Shown in pieces: positions 1 through 10,632 of a DNA stretch of 64,000 nucleotides. Position 1 is the stretch's first letter; every line of letters begins with the position of its first letter. The position numbers and the translations under genes are program-made. The notes beneath the pieces are model-generated. The model did no database searches and was not told the DNA's origin. It worked only from the letters and a program-made list of their open reading frames with translations. This DNA is from Bacteroidia bacterium. Its GTDB lineage: Bacteria; Bacteroidota; Bacteroidia; B-17B0; Aurantibacillaceae. The stretch is taken from assembly GCA_021740825.1 (NCBI GenBank), contig JAIOZA010000012.1, forward strand, positions 1 through 64,000. Reading direction: 5' to 3'.

Positions 1-166
1 CCAACGCTGAATCGTTTAACTCAAAAATAAAAAACTTTAGGGCAAATTTAAGAGGCGTTACTGATGTAAAATTCTTCCTCTTTAGACTGCAAAAATTATT
101 TGCCTAGCAATTTATCCCCAACTTTTTAATGTGACCCCAATTATTTGATAAAAAGAGTATTTAAAC

Positions 167-203
167 AAAAAAGCTCCAACTAATTAATAGAAGGAGCCTT
201 TTT
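167..203 (-). terminator. Terminator of the act-cox operon
   Basis: On the minus strand a GCTCC/GGAGC stem is followed by a T-rich run (TTTTTTGTTT), starting about 17 bases after the coxA stop codon. It marks the end of the respiratory operon, so no further cox gene is cotranscribed. In bases 1-166 I see no gene. Confidence 0.7.
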
Positions 204-219
204 AAAAACTTTAAAAAAA

Positions 220-2034
220 TTAGTGACCACCACCATCATGCTCTCCTTCTGCTAAAGGAACCGTTTGTGGTATAAAATCATGCTCTGCACCAGGCTTACT
301 GTAATCATATGCCCAACGATGAACAACCGGTAAAGGTCCAGGCCAGTTTCCGTGAATATTAGCCATTGGAGTTGTCCACTCTAACGTATTTGAATTCCAC
401 GGGTTTTGAGGGGCTTTTTCTCCACGCAACATACTATAGAAGAAGTTAAACAAGAAAACACCTTGCGCTAATGCACCTAATATTGCAAAAACAGTTACTA
501 TTTCATTAATATCCACAAGGTTATCAAACAATGGAAAATTACTGTTTGTGTAATAACGACGAGGTACTCCAGCTAATCCTAAAAAATGCATCGGGAAGAA
601 TACGCCATAAGCACATACAAATGTTAACCAAAAATGCAAGTAACCTAATTTTTTGTTCATCATACGTAAAAACAATTTCGGAAACCAGTGGTAAATACCT
701 GCAAACATTCCAAAAATAGCACTTAAGCCCATTACAATATGGAAATGTGCAACTACAAAGTAAGTATCATGAACGTTAATATCTAATGTTGAGTCTGCTA
801 AAATAATTCCAGTTACTCCACCTGTGATAAACGAAGAAACTAATCCAATTGAAAACAACATAGCAGGTGTGTATTGAATGTTTCCTTTCCATAAAGTTGT
901 AATGTAGTTAAACGCTTTTACCGCTGATGGAATAGCAATTAACAATGTTGTAAAAACAAACACAGATCCTAAAAATGGATTCATTCCTGTTAAGAACATA
1001 TGGTGACCCCACACTATAAAAGATAAGAATCCGATTGCTAATATCGATCCAATCATAGCTCTATAACCAAAGATTGGTTTACGAGAGTTTGTAGAAATAA
1101 TTTCAGAAGTAATACCTAATGCAGGTAATAATACAATGTATACTTCAGGGTGACCTAAGAACCAAAATAAATGTTCAAATAATACAGGGCTACCACCAAC
1201 ATTATCTAGAGGCCGTCCACCAATATAAATATCTGATAAATAAAAACTCGTTCCTAAACTTCTATCACAAATTAATAAAACAACACAAGAAACTAAAACG
1301 GGAAAGGATAAAACTCCCAATATTGCTGTTACCAAAATAGCCCACATAGTTAAAGGCATGCGAGTCATTTTCATACCTTTAGCACGCAAATTAATAATAG
1401 TAACTATATAGTTAATTCCACCTAATAGAGAAGAAACAACAAATAAAGTCATAGAAATTAGCCACAAAGTCATACCTAATTTTGAACCAGGCATTGCTTC
1501 AGGTAAGGCAGATAATGGAGGATAAATGGTCCAACCTCCAGAAGCCGGTCCATCGTCAATAAATAAAGAACTTACCATTATTGCACTTGAAGCAAAAAAG
1601 AACCAGTACGATAACATATTTAAGAATCCCGATGCCATATCTCGAGCACCAACTTGATATGGAATCAACAAGTTAGCAAATGTTCCGCTCAATCCACCAG
1701 TTAATACAAAAAACACCATAATTGTTCCATGTATAGTAACTAAGGCCAAATACATATTGGGATCAAGAATACCGTCCTTTCCCCATTTATCACCGACCAT
1801 AGCATTAATAAAGGCGAACTTTTCTCCCGGCCATGCTAATTGTAAACGGAAAATAACTGACATCATCATTGCTATTACGGCCATAACGACGGCTGTAAGT
1901 AAAAACTGACGAGCAATCATCTTATGATCCATACTAAAGATGTATTTACTTACAAAACTTTCTTCATGTTCGTCGTGAGCATGATCGTGATGCTCAACAT
2001 GTTCTTTTACTTCAAGTAACTGTGCATTTTCCAT
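220..2034 (-). CDS. coxA: Cytochrome c oxidase subunit I (aa3 type)
   Basis: Catalytic subunit of the terminal heme-copper oxidase, which reduces O2 to water and pumps protons across the inner membrane. The 604-residue protein has about twelve membrane segments. Visible signatures are a low-spin heme histidine in VTIHGTIMVFF, the HPEVY motif with the CuB histidine, the cross-linked tyrosine and the glutamate of A1-type oxidases, the CuB pair in WGHHMF, and the heme a/a3 ligands in VAHFHIVMG. The histidine-rich N-terminus (EHVEHHDHAHDEHEE) is soluble. It is the last gene of the operon, 44 bases after coxB. Subunit III (coxC) is absent here, and the terminator after this gene means it must lie elsewhere or be dispensable. 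Confidence 0.97.
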   Translation of the reverse strand: MENAQLLEVKEHVEHHDHAHDEHEESFVSKYIFSMDHKMIARQFLLTAVVMAVIAMMMSVIFRLQLAWPGEKFAFINAMVGDKWGKDGILDPNMYLALVTIHGTIMVFFVLTGGLSGTFANLLIPYQVGARDMASGFLNMLSYWFFFASSAIMVSSLFIDDGPASGGWTIYPPLSALPEAMPGSKLGMTLWLISMTLFVVSSLLGGINYIVTIINLRAKGMKMTRMPLTMWAILVTAILGVLSFPVLVSCVVLLICDRSLGTSFYLSDIYIGGRPLDNVGGSPVLFEHLFWFLGHPEVYIVLLPALGITSEIISTNSRKPIFGYRAMIGSILAIGFLSFIVWGHHMFLTGMNPFLGSVFVFTTLLIAIPSAVKAFNYITTLWKGNIQYTPAMLFSIGLVSSFITGGVTGIILADSTLDINVHDTYFVVAHFHIVMGLSAIFGMFAGIYHWFPKLFLRMMNKKLGYLHFWLTFVCAYGVFFPMHFLGLAGVPRRYYTNSNFPLFDNLVDINEIVTVFAILGALAQGVFLFNFFYSMLRGEKAPQNPWNSNTLEWTTPMANIHGNWPGPLPVVHRWAYDYSKPGAEHDFIPQTVPLAEGEHDGGGH

Positions 2035-2078
2035 TTTAGTTATTACTTTGTTTTAGTACAATAATTTATTAATTAACC

Positions 2079-3110
2079 TTATTTAGCAGCAATTGTTTTA
2101 ACTACTTTTTGTTTTGCTAACCAAGCATTGTAATCTTTTTCACTTTCTACTACAATTGTCATCGGCATGTTAGAGTGACCAGATCCACAAATTTTGTTAC
2201 ACAATAACATGTAATCAAATTCAACAGGCTCTTCGCCTTTTTTAGCGCGAGCTTCATTGATACCCGCCATTAATTGAATTACGTATGGGTCTTTACGCAT
2301 TTCAGCTGTTGTTTTATTTGGAGTGAATCTAAACTCAGTAACCATACCCGGTACGCAGTTCATTTGCGCGCGAAAGTGCGGCATATATGCACCATGAATT
2401 ACATCGCGAGAACGCATTTTAAATTCAATTTCTTTGTTTACAGGAATATGAAATTCACTTTTTACAATAATATCATCAAAACCTGCTGCATCTAACGTAT
2501 CCATACCTACTGAATTCCCACCATCAATTTGTCGATAATCAGTTAATCCTAAAACTTTATCTTTACCAGCATAACGAGCAGTCCAATCAAATTGTTTGGC
2601 ATATAATTCAATAGTTACTTTATTAGGGTCAACTGATCTGTCGGTAATTTCATTCCAATATTTTAATCCAAAAATAATAATACCTGCTAAAACTATTGCG
2701 GGAACTATTGTCCATGCCATTTCTAAACGATTATCGTGAGCCAAATAAGTTGCTTTATTTCCCTTTTTACCAGAGTATTTGTAAGAAAAATAGAAAAGGA
2801 AACCATTTGTAAGTACCGATGCTATTGTAATTACCCACATGTTGATGTTCCATAATGAATCTATTTTTAAACCATGAACAGATGCCGCTGATGGCAAAGA
2901 ATTATCTTCCCAACGATCAATTTGCCATAATAAAAGTCCAAAAAACAAAACTCCTACAATAAGCATTAACTTTCCGTTAAATGAGTTATCGCTATCGGTT
3001 GGCGACCATTCGTTACCTTTTTTAAACTCACGCGAAAGTTCAATAACGCGCATTAACTGGTGGACAGCAATGATCAAAAGTACAAGTCCAATTAAGATTA
3101 ACAATTTCAT
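2079..3110 (-). CDS. coxB: Cytochrome c oxidase subunit II
   Basis: Carries the binuclear CuA centre that accepts electrons from a c-type cytochrome. The 343-residue protein starts with a membrane segment (residues about 1-18), then has a second near residue 50, a third near 90-110 and the usual subunit II helix around LEMAWTIVPAIVLAGIIIFG. The C-terminal cupredoxin domain keeps the CuA ligands: the histidine of YMPHFRAQMN and the cluster CNKICGSGHSNM. Between them is an insertion of about 35 charged residues (around TAEMRKDPYV to KKGEEPVEFDY). The extra N-terminal helices and this insert make it longer than the textbook protein of about 250-300 residues. It lies between actF and coxA in one operon, so complex III and oxidase are probably made together and may form a supercomplex. 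Confidence 0.96.
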   Translation of the reverse strand: MKLLILIGLVLLIIAVHQLMRVIELSREFKKGNEWSPTDSDNSFNGKLMLIVGVLFFGLLLWQIDRWEDNSLPSAASVHGLKIDSLWNINMWVITIASVLTNGFLFYFSYKYSGKKGNKATYLAHDNRLEMAWTIVPAIVLAGIIIFGLKYWNEITDRSVDPNKVTIELYAKQFDWTARYAGKDKVLGLTDYRQIDGGNSVGMDTLDAAGFDDIIVKSEFHIPVNKEIEFKMRSRDVIHGAYMPHFRAQMNCVPGMVTEFRFTPNKTTAEMRKDPYVIQLMAGINEARAKKGEEPVEFDYMLLCNKICGSGHSNMPMTIVVESEKDYNAWLAKQKVVKTIAAK

Positions 3111-3205
3111 ATCTTGATATTTGTTTTTTTAGTTGTCCTATGGTTTGGTGCAGTTTATTACACAAATCATAGTAAAATTTTATATTTTATTATTTCAATT
3201 TATAA

Positions 3206-4438
3206 TTAGTATGCGTGGTGAGCACTTTCCTCCAAGAACGGGTGATTTTTAACCATTAATGGGCGTTTAGAAAGATTGTTTAATACGACATACATAAATA
3301 AACCTAGGAAGAACATGAAATTGCCTAATTCCATCCATCCCAAACCAGTCCAGTGGTGCCCAACAGTTCCAGGCATAACTACCATAATAATATCTAAATA
3401 ATGGCCTATGAAAATTATTACGCCAACAAATACTAAGAAAAAATAATTTCTTTTTGAATCACGGCTCATTAACATCACCATCGGGAAGGCAAAGTTTACA
3501 AATAAAACAGTCCACATTAAAGTTTTGTATGACTCCCATCGTGTTTGGAAATAAATAACCTCCTCAGGAATATCTGCATACCAAATCAACATAAATTGAG
3601 AGAAGTACAAGTAAGTCCATAGGAAAGAAATAGCGAACATCCATTTTCCAATATCATGTACTGTACTTTCAGTAACAAATTCTAAATACCCAATTTTCTT
3701 TAACCAAACTACTAAAATTGTGATAGTAATTAAAGCACTAACCCACATTCCTGAAAATAAATACCAACCCATCATTGTAGAGAACCAATGAGTATCAATA
3801 CTCATAATCCAGTCCCAAGCAGATGTTGACGATGTTACAGCAAAAACTACCATAAACCAAGCACTTAATTTTACATTTTTCCAGTGAAAACCTTTACTTT
3901 CTTCGTGACCTAAAGCATCAGCATCCATTGAATTTTTGCGTAATTTCCAAGTAAATAATACCCAAGCAACCATATACAAAATAGTTCTAATCCACCAAAA
4001 TACTCCAAAATAACCAATTTTAGCTGCAATTACCTTATCATAATTTTCAGAACCTTCAGTAGCAATCCCATCAGCCATCCAAGGATAAATAGTATGCATA
4101 TGAATTTGACCACAGATAAATACTAACAACATAAATGATAAACCTACAGGTAAATACCATGTTACTGCTTCAATTACTCTTTTTATTGTTGTTGACCAAC
4201 CAGACTCTGCTGCATATTGCAATCCTAAAAAGAAAGCAGCAGCTAAAGCAATAGCCATAAAAAAGAAAGATCCAGCAAAAATATTTGCCCAAGCACGCGT
4301 TGCGTGATAATGATGATCATCTGGTTGTTTATCAAACATAAACATACAAATGATGGATACTAAACCAACCGCCATCAATATATATGATGTCATTTTTGCT
4401 TTAGCGGGAACTACGAAATTTAATTTATCAGTGTTCAT
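3206..4438 (-). CDS. actF: Alternative complex III, quinone-binding membrane subunit ActF
   Basis: NrfD/PsrC-like integral membrane subunit of alternative complex III (quinol:cytochrome c oxidoreductase), paralogous to ActC. About ten hydrophobic segments are visible in 410 residues. The family is thought to bind quinol near the periplasmic face. It follows actE by 35 bases in the conserved order actABCDEF, which is the main evidence for the subunit letter. The C-terminus (LSKRPLMVKNHPFLEESAHH) is a soluble tail with histidines. No broken frame or unusual composition. Confidence 0.93.
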   Translation of the reverse strand: MNTDKLNFVVPAKAKMTSYILMAVGLVSIICMFMFDKQPDDHHYHATRAWANIFAGSFFFMAIALAAAFFLGLQYAAESGWSTTIKRVIEAVTWYLPVGLSFMLLVFICGQIHMHTIYPWMADGIATEGSENYDKVIAAKIGYFGVFWWIRTILYMVAWVLFTWKLRKNSMDADALGHEESKGFHWKNVKLSAWFMVVFAVTSSTSAWDWIMSIDTHWFSTMMGWYLFSGMWVSALITITILVVWLKKIGYLEFVTESTVHDIGKWMFAISFLWTYLYFSQFMLIWYADIPEEVIYFQTRWESYKTLMWTVLFVNFAFPMVMLMSRDSKRNYFFLVFVGVIIFIGHYLDIIMVVMPGTVGHHWTGLGWMELGNFMFFLGLFMYVVLNNLSKRPLMVKNHPFLEESAHHAY

Positions 4439-4473
4439 ATTTAAAATTCTGTCGTATTTAAAAATTCGTTTAA

Positions 4474-5118
4474 TTAATGTTTAGCTGATTGAACAGTTGC
4501 TGTTACAGTTGCAACCTTTGCAGTACTATCTACTGCTACTGTTTTTGGTCCTTGTAATTTTTGCACAAAATAAACTAGCTTCCAACGCTCTTCTTGAGTT
4601 AACTGACTTGCGTGAGAACCCATTGTTCCTTTACCATAAGTTAAAGTATGGAATATTTTTCCTTCTGGTAAGTTTTTTAATGGGCCGTTGTATGCAGGTG
4701 GTGGACCAGGTAATTTGGCTCCAACTTTACCATCTCCAGCTCCTGTAGCACCATGACAGTGAACGCAAAATTTACCGTACAATTCTTCACCTTCCTTTTC
4801 TATAGCTTCAGAATATACAGTAGGATTTTTTAAATACAAACCTGCTTGCTCATATCCTTCTGTTGTATTTGGATAAACATAAGGAATATAACCTCTTGCA
4901 ATCGTTCCAGAAACTGGTAGTTTAGAGCTATTTATTGTATCTCCATTTATAATGTGAGTTCCATAATATTCTAAAGATGGAGAGCGGTACATATCTGGCA
5001 TAAATTCAAAACCAGGACTGTTTACATCTTTTTTACCACATGATGTAAAACCCGCCACTAACATAATCGCGAAAGTTCCGCACGTAATTAGTTTAAGATT
5101 TTTGTATGATAGGTTCAT
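4474..5118 (-). CDS. actE: Alternative complex III, monoheme cytochrome c subunit ActE
   Basis: Monoheme c-type cytochrome of alternative complex III. The protein (214 residues) has a lipoprotein signal peptide with the lipobox GFTSC near residue 27, so the mature protein is probably anchored by lipid on the periplasmic face. The heme site is CVHCH near residue 118, and a methionine in KGTMGSH or a nearby residue is the likely sixth ligand. A short Ala/Val/Thr-rich tail follows the cytochrome fold. It starts 19 bases after actD, consistent with tight cotranscription. Confidence 0.94.
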   Translation of the reverse strand: MNLSYKNLKLITCGTFAIMLVAGFTSCGKKDVNSPGFEFMPDMYRSPSLEYYGTHIINGDTINSSKLPVSGTIARGYIPYVYPNTTEGYEQAGLYLKNPTVYSEAIEKEGEELYGKFCVHCHGATGAGDGKVGAKLPGPPPAYNGPLKNLPEGKIFHTLTYGKGTMGSHASQLTQEERWKLVYFVQKLQGPKTVAVDSTAKVATVTATVQSAKH

Positions 5119-5137
5119 ATATAAAGTTATTATCTAA

Positions 5138-5686
5138 TTAGTATTTTGGTTCAATTGTAATCATTCCTTTGTAATTTACTTCTTCTGCACCTGTGGCACG
5201 TAAAATATCATCCGCTTTTTTTGATTGCTCGTCATTTAACTCTAAGTAAATCATAAATTTATCATCAGTTGTGCGAGGATCTGGGTTTTTTGCTTTAGCA
5301 CCCGGAACTAACCAACAACGCAACAAATAGGTTAAAGACATACCATGAGCAGCACAAAATACAGTTGCTTCAAATGTAATAGGGATAAATGCAGGAACAT
5401 TTGAATAATAATTCCAATTTGGTTTTCCTCCAATATCATTAGGCCAATCGCTCACCATCATGTACCACATCATTAATGTAGCTAACGATAAACCTGTGAT
5501 TCCATAGATAAATGCACAAATTGCAATTCGTGTACGCGGTACACCAACAATTGGGTCTATTCCATGAACAGGAAACGGAGTAAATACATCTTTAATTCGA
5601 ATACCCGCAGCACGTAATTTTGTACATGCCTCTAATAATGGTACTTCATCTCCAAAGATGCCGTGTATAATTTGTTTAGTTGCCAT
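5138..5686 (-). CDS. actD: Alternative complex III, subunit ActD (DUF3341)
   Basis: DUF3341 membrane protein of alternative complex III. In 182 residues it shows the family layout: an N-terminal soluble part with GIFGDEVPLLEACTKLRAAG (a likely alpha-beta fold), then two transmembrane helices (about residues 55-77 and 95-125) and a soluble C-terminus. The family has no cofactor motif, and none is seen. It is separated from actC by 125 bases of AT-rich DNA with imperfect GTTTTAAG repeats, the widest gap in the operon apart from the promoter region. Confidence 0.94.
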   Translation of the reverse strand: MATKQIIHGIFGDEVPLLEACTKLRAAGIRIKDVFTPFPVHGIDPIVGVPRTRIAICAFIYGITGLSLATLMMWYMMVSDWPNDIGGKPNWNYYSNVPAFIPITFEATVFCAAHGMSLTYLLRCWLVPGAKAKNPDPRTTDDKFMIYLELNDEQSKKADDILRATGAEEVNYKGMITIEPKY

Positions 5687-5811
5687 ATTTGTTTAAGTTT
5701 TTAGTGTTGAGTTTTAAGTTTTAAGTTCTTAAACGTCTAACTTTTTATCCTTATATTTTTTTAATCTTATACTGAATTATTAAAAAGTAATAACTCAAAA
5801 TTTTTAACTTT

Positions 5812-7197
5812 TTAATGTGCGTGTTGAGCTGCAGCTTTCTTTTGAGCTTCTCCAGAAGCTTTTAATATTGATTTTAATTCTGCTTGAGCAATTACTGGGA
5901 ATGTACGAGAGTACAACAAGAATAGGGTAAAGAACATTCCAATTGTTCCAACAAATATACCTACATCAATAAAGCTTGGGGAATAAGTATTCCAAGTGGA
6001 AGGTAAATAAGTACGACATAATGTTGGAACGATAATTACAAAACGCTCAAACCACATACCAATATTTACCACAATAGATAATACAAATGTAAAAGCTAAA
6101 TTAGTACGTAATTTTTTAAACCAAAATAATTGAGGAGAAATAACATTACAAGTCATCATAGCTGCGTAAGACCACCACATAGGTCCTGTAGCTCTATTTA
6201 AAAAAGCATATTGTTCCCATTCAACACCTGAATACCAAGCCACAAATAACTCGGTTAAGTAAGCTACACCAACAATTGAACCTGTTACAATAATAACTAT
6301 ATTCATATATTCAACGTGTTGAACAGTTATATATGACTCTAATTTATAAACCTTACGAACGATTAACATTAATGTTAATACCATTGCAAATCCTGAGAAT
6401 ACCGCACCAGATACAAAATAAGGAGGGAAGATAGTTGTATGCCAACCTGGAACTACCGAAGTAGCAAAGTCAAATGATACAATTGAGTGAACGGAGAATA
6501 CTAAAGGCGTTGATAATCCTGCTAATACTAAAGATACTTCTTCAAAACGAGACCAGTGACGAACATTTCCACCCCATCCAAATGATAATAAAGCATATGC
6601 TTTTTTCATTTTAGGTTTAACAACACGATCACGAATCATCGCAAAATCAGGAATTAAACCGATATACCAAAACACAATAGACACTGTAGCATAAGTTGAT
6701 ACAGCAAATACGTCCCATAATAATGGTGAGTTAAAGTTTGGCCATAATGAACCAAATTGATTTGGCAACGGGAACAACCAGTAATCTAACCAAGGCCGAC
6801 CAGTATGTAACGTTACAAAAATAGCGGCACATAAAACAGCAAAAATGGTCATTGCCTCAGCTGAACGGTTAATGGCCATGCGCCATTTTTGCCGGAACAA
6901 TAATAATACGGCCGAAATTAAAGTACCAGCGTGACCAATACCAATCCACCATACAAAGTTTGTAATATCCCAAGCCCAATCAACCCCATTATTAGAACCC
7001 CAGGCTCCAATACCGACACCAATTGTATAAGATAAACAACCAATACCCCACATGAAAGCTAATGCAGAAATAGTAAATAAAATATACCATAATCTGTTTG
7101 CTTTACCTTCTATGGGCGCAATAATATCATCTGTGATGTTTCGGTAAGTTTTATCACCTAATATCAGAGGAATTCTTATCTGTGATTCTGCGTGCAT
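5812..7197 (-). CDS. actC: Alternative complex III, membrane subunit ActC (NrfD-like)
   Basis: NrfD/PsrC-family polytopic membrane subunit (461 residues, about ten helices) that anchors the iron-sulfur subunit ActB and is thought to hold a quinol site. Family features include the N-terminal soluble segment before the first helix (GDKTYRNITDDIIAPIE) and the loop HTGRPWLDYWLFPLPNQ. A histidine-containing tail ends in AAQHAH. It starts 46 bases after actB. It is a paralogue of ActF in the same operon. Confidence 0.95.
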   Translation of the reverse strand: MHAESQIRIPLILGDKTYRNITDDIIAPIEGKANRLWYILFTISALAFMWGIGCLSYTIGVGIGAWGSNNGVDWAWDITNFVWWIGIGHAGTLISAVLLLFRQKWRMAINRSAEAMTIFAVLCAAIFVTLHTGRPWLDYWLFPLPNQFGSLWPNFNSPLLWDVFAVSTYATVSIVFWYIGLIPDFAMIRDRVVKPKMKKAYALLSFGWGGNVRHWSRFEEVSLVLAGLSTPLVFSVHSIVSFDFATSVVPGWHTTIFPPYFVSGAVFSGFAMVLTLMLIVRKVYKLESYITVQHVEYMNIVIIVTGSIVGVAYLTELFVAWYSGVEWEQYAFLNRATGPMWWSYAAMMTCNVISPQLFWFKKLRTNLAFTFVLSIVVNIGMWFERFVIIVPTLCRTYLPSTWNTYSPSFIDVGIFVGTIGMFFTLFLLYSRTFPVIAQAELKSILKASGEAQKKAAAQHAH

Positions 7198-7243
7198 ATT
7201 ATTTTAGTTCAGAATTTATAAATTAATTTGTTACTTTTTTTGA

Positions 7244-10200
7244 TTATGAGTGTTGTTGTTCTTTATGTCCTTCTTCTGCATGCGCTGGTTTATCAACTGC
7301 GTGAGATCCGTGATGAATAGCTTCCTCTTGGTTTCTTACTTTCAATAAGTATGAAACTGTTGGCTTAATTCCTACCTCTTCTAATAAAACGTAATTTTTA
7401 TCATCATTTCTCCAAGTTGAAATTTCAGCTTTCTCATCATTTGCATCTCCAAACATGATGGCGTTTGTAGGACAAGCCTGTTGGCAAGCTGTTTTGATAG
7501 AGCCGTCAACAATTGGCATTTTAGCTGCTTTTGCAACTAATTTACCAGCTTGTAAACGTTGAACACACATTGAGCATTTTTCAATAACTCCTCGTGAACG
7601 AACTACCACGTCTGGGTTTAATACCATACGTCCTAAATCTTGTTGAGCTGGGTTAATATCTGTAAACATTTCGTTTTCATTGTAGTTAAACCAATTAAAA
7701 CGACGAACTTTAAACGGACAGTTGTTAGCGCAGTAACGAGTACCTATACAACGATTGTAAGTCATCATGTTTAACCCTTCTGTACTATGGCTAGTTGCTA
7801 AAACAGGACAAACGGTCTCACAAGGAGCGTGATTACAGTGTTGACACATCATTGGTTGGAAAGTAACCTTTGGATTATTTGAAGGATTTTCCATATCCAA
7901 ATACATATCCATAGCTCCTAAATGTTTTTCATGAGCTTTTTCTTTGTTCATGTCGGATGTGTAGTAGCGATCAATTCTCAACCAGTGCATTTCACGAGTT
8001 TTACTAACTTCATCTTTACCAACTACATGAACATTATTTTCAACTGTACAAGCTACAACACAAGCTGCGCAACCAATACATGAAGTCATATCAATTGTTA
8101 ATCCCCATTTATGATTCATACGAGGATGAGCATCCCATAAATCAACTTCTCCAACAGGTTTTGAACCACCACCATGCATTGGTAACATTGCAGCAGGATT
8201 CCAAACTTCTTTTTCTTTTGATTTATATTCATTCAAGGAAACTTCTCTTAAAATCTCTTCCTCGCGCGCCATAATTGTATGGTGAATTTGAGTAGCAGCA
8301 AATTTATGTTCTTCGTTAGTTTTAGCTATAGAAACAGATAAACTAACATTTTGCAATGTATTACCAGTTACTGTAACAAATGAATACGCATTTACTCCAA
8401 CACCAAAAGCAACTTTCATGCTTTCAGCTGAGCGACCATAACCAAGCGCTAATCCTACAGTTCCGGGTGCTTGACCTGGCTGAGGATACACTGGCACTTT
8501 TATTGTTACGCCATTTACAGTTAAATCAACTATAGACCCTACTTTATCCTGACGTTTCATTTCATGTAATCCCATAGTGGCTACATCGGCCGGATTCATT
8601 GTAATGTAATTATCCCAAGTAACTTTAGAAATAGGATCAGGTAATTCCATTAACCATGGGTTATTACTTTGATTTCCATTTCCTAAACCAACTTTTTCGT
8701 AAACTACTAATTCAATTGCGCCACCTCTTGCAGAAGTTGCACTAGCAGCAGCTTTATTATAATCAGGAGTTGGTAAAGAGGTAGAAACTTCAGTTGGAAC
8801 AGCAACAGTATGGCGTGAAGCAACATGATTAGCCGGAGCTGAAACATGAGTTGTATCAGCAATAACTTCGTTAATAATAGCTGCTACACCTGCCATTAAA
8901 GGTTTACCTGTTGAATCAATTGCCATTGGAGCAATTACAGGTTCTTTATATACAGAAACTTTTAATACACCATCATGTAATGTGTGCGCCCAAAAAGTAG
9001 CAAAATCTAAATATTTACCCTGTTGTGGAAAAATATGATTATTCCAATATCCTTGCAAGTAAGCTAAATAATCAGATTTAATACCTGACCATTTTAATAA
9101 TGTGTCTTGCACCTGACGAGTTCCTTCATAACGAGGAGCTGCAAATATTGGATTAATAGTTGGTTGTTGTAATGAATAGTGACCTTTTTTTGGATTTGCA
9201 TCACCCCAAGATTCCAAGAAATTATTATCTGGACAAACAAAGTCAGCTAATTTAGATGTTTCATCTAATGATTGAGAGAAAGAAACTTTTAATGCTGCTT
9301 TTTTGTAGGCAGATTCAAATTTTAAAGAAGCAGGCGCAGTATAAACCGGATTGCAGTTATAAGTCATTAATACTCCAACTTTACCAGCATTTAAATCAGA
9401 CACTAAATCAATAAATTCTTTATCGTTACCTTGTTTTAAATTGTAGTGCATTTCAACATCTACAGTTTTTCCATAGTTATCTAACATTTTATTGATACCG
9501 TTTACCAATGTTTGGCAAGCTTCATCATTAAAACCACAAACTACAATTGATTTTCCTTTATTCGCAACTAATTCCTTAGCTGCCTTGGCAATTGCTTTTA
9601 CAGCATCCGAATTAGATACATTAGACGCAGACACTTTCGAATTACCAGTTGCACTTGCAACTTCATTAAATAAAGAACTAATTACTTTACCAAATTCAGA
9701 TGCCTTAACCATATATCGCTCATCAGCATTTGCTCCAGTTAAAGACAAATTAGCTTCAAAATGATAGTGTTTGCTCATTTCTAAGTTTTCACGATTCACC
9801 TTGCGTGTTTTGCTATATTGATTCGCAAATTCGATAGGGCTCAACCAAGTTCCTAAAAAATCGCATGAAATACCAACTATTGTTTTTGCTTTTGAGAAAT
9901 CGTACGAAGAAACTACCGATTTACCAAACACATTTTTATTGGCATTAATTAATGCTGAATAAGATATAGCATCGTATGTTACATGTTTTGTATTTGGGTG
10001 CTTTGCAGTAAATTCAGCTATGACAGCTTTTGTAGAAGGACTTATAATAGTAGAACTTAAAATAACATTAGTTCCAGTAGATAAAGAACTGGCAACAGCA
10101 TCATCAACATTTTTCCAAGTTGTAGGATTTCCTTTTGCTAACGGTCCATTTAATCGAGCTCCATCGTATAAACTTAAAACCGAAGATTGAACTCTTGCAC

Positions 10201-10597
10201 TTGTAGCGCCACGGCTAATAGCCGACGAATCATTTCCTTCAATTTTAATAGGACGACCTTCACGAGTTTTAACTAGTACAGATGCATAATCATGCCCATC
10301 ATAAAATGTAGAAGCATAAAAATTAGCTACGCCAGGAGTTACCTCTTCTGGTTTTACTACATAAGGAATAGATTTGTTTACAGGGGTTTCGCAAGCAGCT
10401 AAAGCAACAGCTGCTGTAGAGAAGCCCATTACTTTTAAGAAATCTCTGCGGCTTGTACCTTTAGAGTTACTATCATCACCAGTAAGGAATTCTTCCATTG
10501 GCAATGTTTCTGAAAACTCATTGTTTTTGGTTTGTAAAAAGTCTTCGCTGCTGTTTAATTCAGGTAAACCTTTCCAGTATTTTTTCGACATAGTCAT
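7244..10597 (-). CDS. actB: Alternative complex III, molybdopterin-like/iron-sulfur subunit ActB
   Basis: Large periplasmic electron-transfer subunit (1117 residues), a fusion of a molybdopterin oxidoreductase-like part and an iron-sulfur part. A Tat signal (SRRDFLKVMGF, residues about 49-60) is followed by AALAAC-like residues that could be lipidated. Residues about 75-790 resemble the molybdopterin family; this part is known to carry no Mo cofactor in the complex. The C-terminal third carries cysteine motifs for several Fe-S clusters: CIGCAACVVAC, CQHCNHAPCETVCP, CIGTRYCANNCP, CSMC and CQQACP. A second ATG two codons in (MSKKYWKG) could be the true start. Confidence 0.96.
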   Translation of the reverse strand: MTMSKKYWKGLPELNSSEDFLQTKNNEFSETLPMEEFLTGDDSNSKGTSRRDFLKVMGFSTAAVALAACETPVNKSIPYVVKPEEVTPGVANFYASTFYDGHDYASVLVKTREGRPIKIEGNDSSAISRGATSARVQSSVLSLYDGARLNGPLAKGNPTTWKNVDDAVASSLSTGTNVILSSTIISPSTKAVIAEFTAKHPNTKHVTYDAISYSALINANKNVFGKSVVSSYDFSKAKTIVGISCDFLGTWLSPIEFANQYSKTRKVNRENLEMSKHYHFEANLSLTGANADERYMVKASEFGKVISSLFNEVASATGNSKVSASNVSNSDAVKAIAKAAKELVANKGKSIVVCGFNDEACQTLVNGINKMLDNYGKTVDVEMHYNLKQGNDKEFIDLVSDLNAGKVGVLMTYNCNPVYTAPASLKFESAYKKAALKVSFSQSLDETSKLADFVCPDNNFLESWGDANPKKGHYSLQQPTINPIFAAPRYEGTRQVQDTLLKWSGIKSDYLAYLQGYWNNHIFPQQGKYLDFATFWAHTLHDGVLKVSVYKEPVIAPMAIDSTGKPLMAGVAAIINEVIADTTHVSAPANHVASRHTVAVPTEVSTSLPTPDYNKAAASATSARGGAIELVVYEKVGLGNGNQSNNPWLMELPDPISKVTWDNYITMNPADVATMGLHEMKRQDKVGSIVDLTVNGVTIKVPVYPQPGQAPGTVGLALGYGRSAESMKVAFGVGVNAYSFVTVTGNTLQNVSLSVSIAKTNEEHKFAATQIHHTIMAREEEILREVSLNEYKSKEKEVWNPAAMLPMHGGGSKPVGEVDLWDAHPRMNHKWGLTIDMTSCIGCAACVVACTVENNVHVVGKDEVSKTREMHWLRIDRYYTSDMNKEKAHEKHLGAMDMYLDMENPSNNPKVTFQPMMCQHCNHAPCETVCPVLATSHSTEGLNMMTYNRCIGTRYCANNCPFKVRRFNWFNYNENEMFTDINPAQQDLGRMVLNPDVVVRSRGVIEKCSMCVQRLQAGKLVAKAAKMPIVDGSIKTACQQACPTNAIMFGDANDEKAEISTWRNDDKNYVLLEEVGIKPTVSYLLKVRNQEEAIHHGSHAVDKPAHAEEGHKEQQHS

Positions 10598-10632
10598 CTG
10601 TGATATTTCTTGTAATTACCGGTTTCTAACAA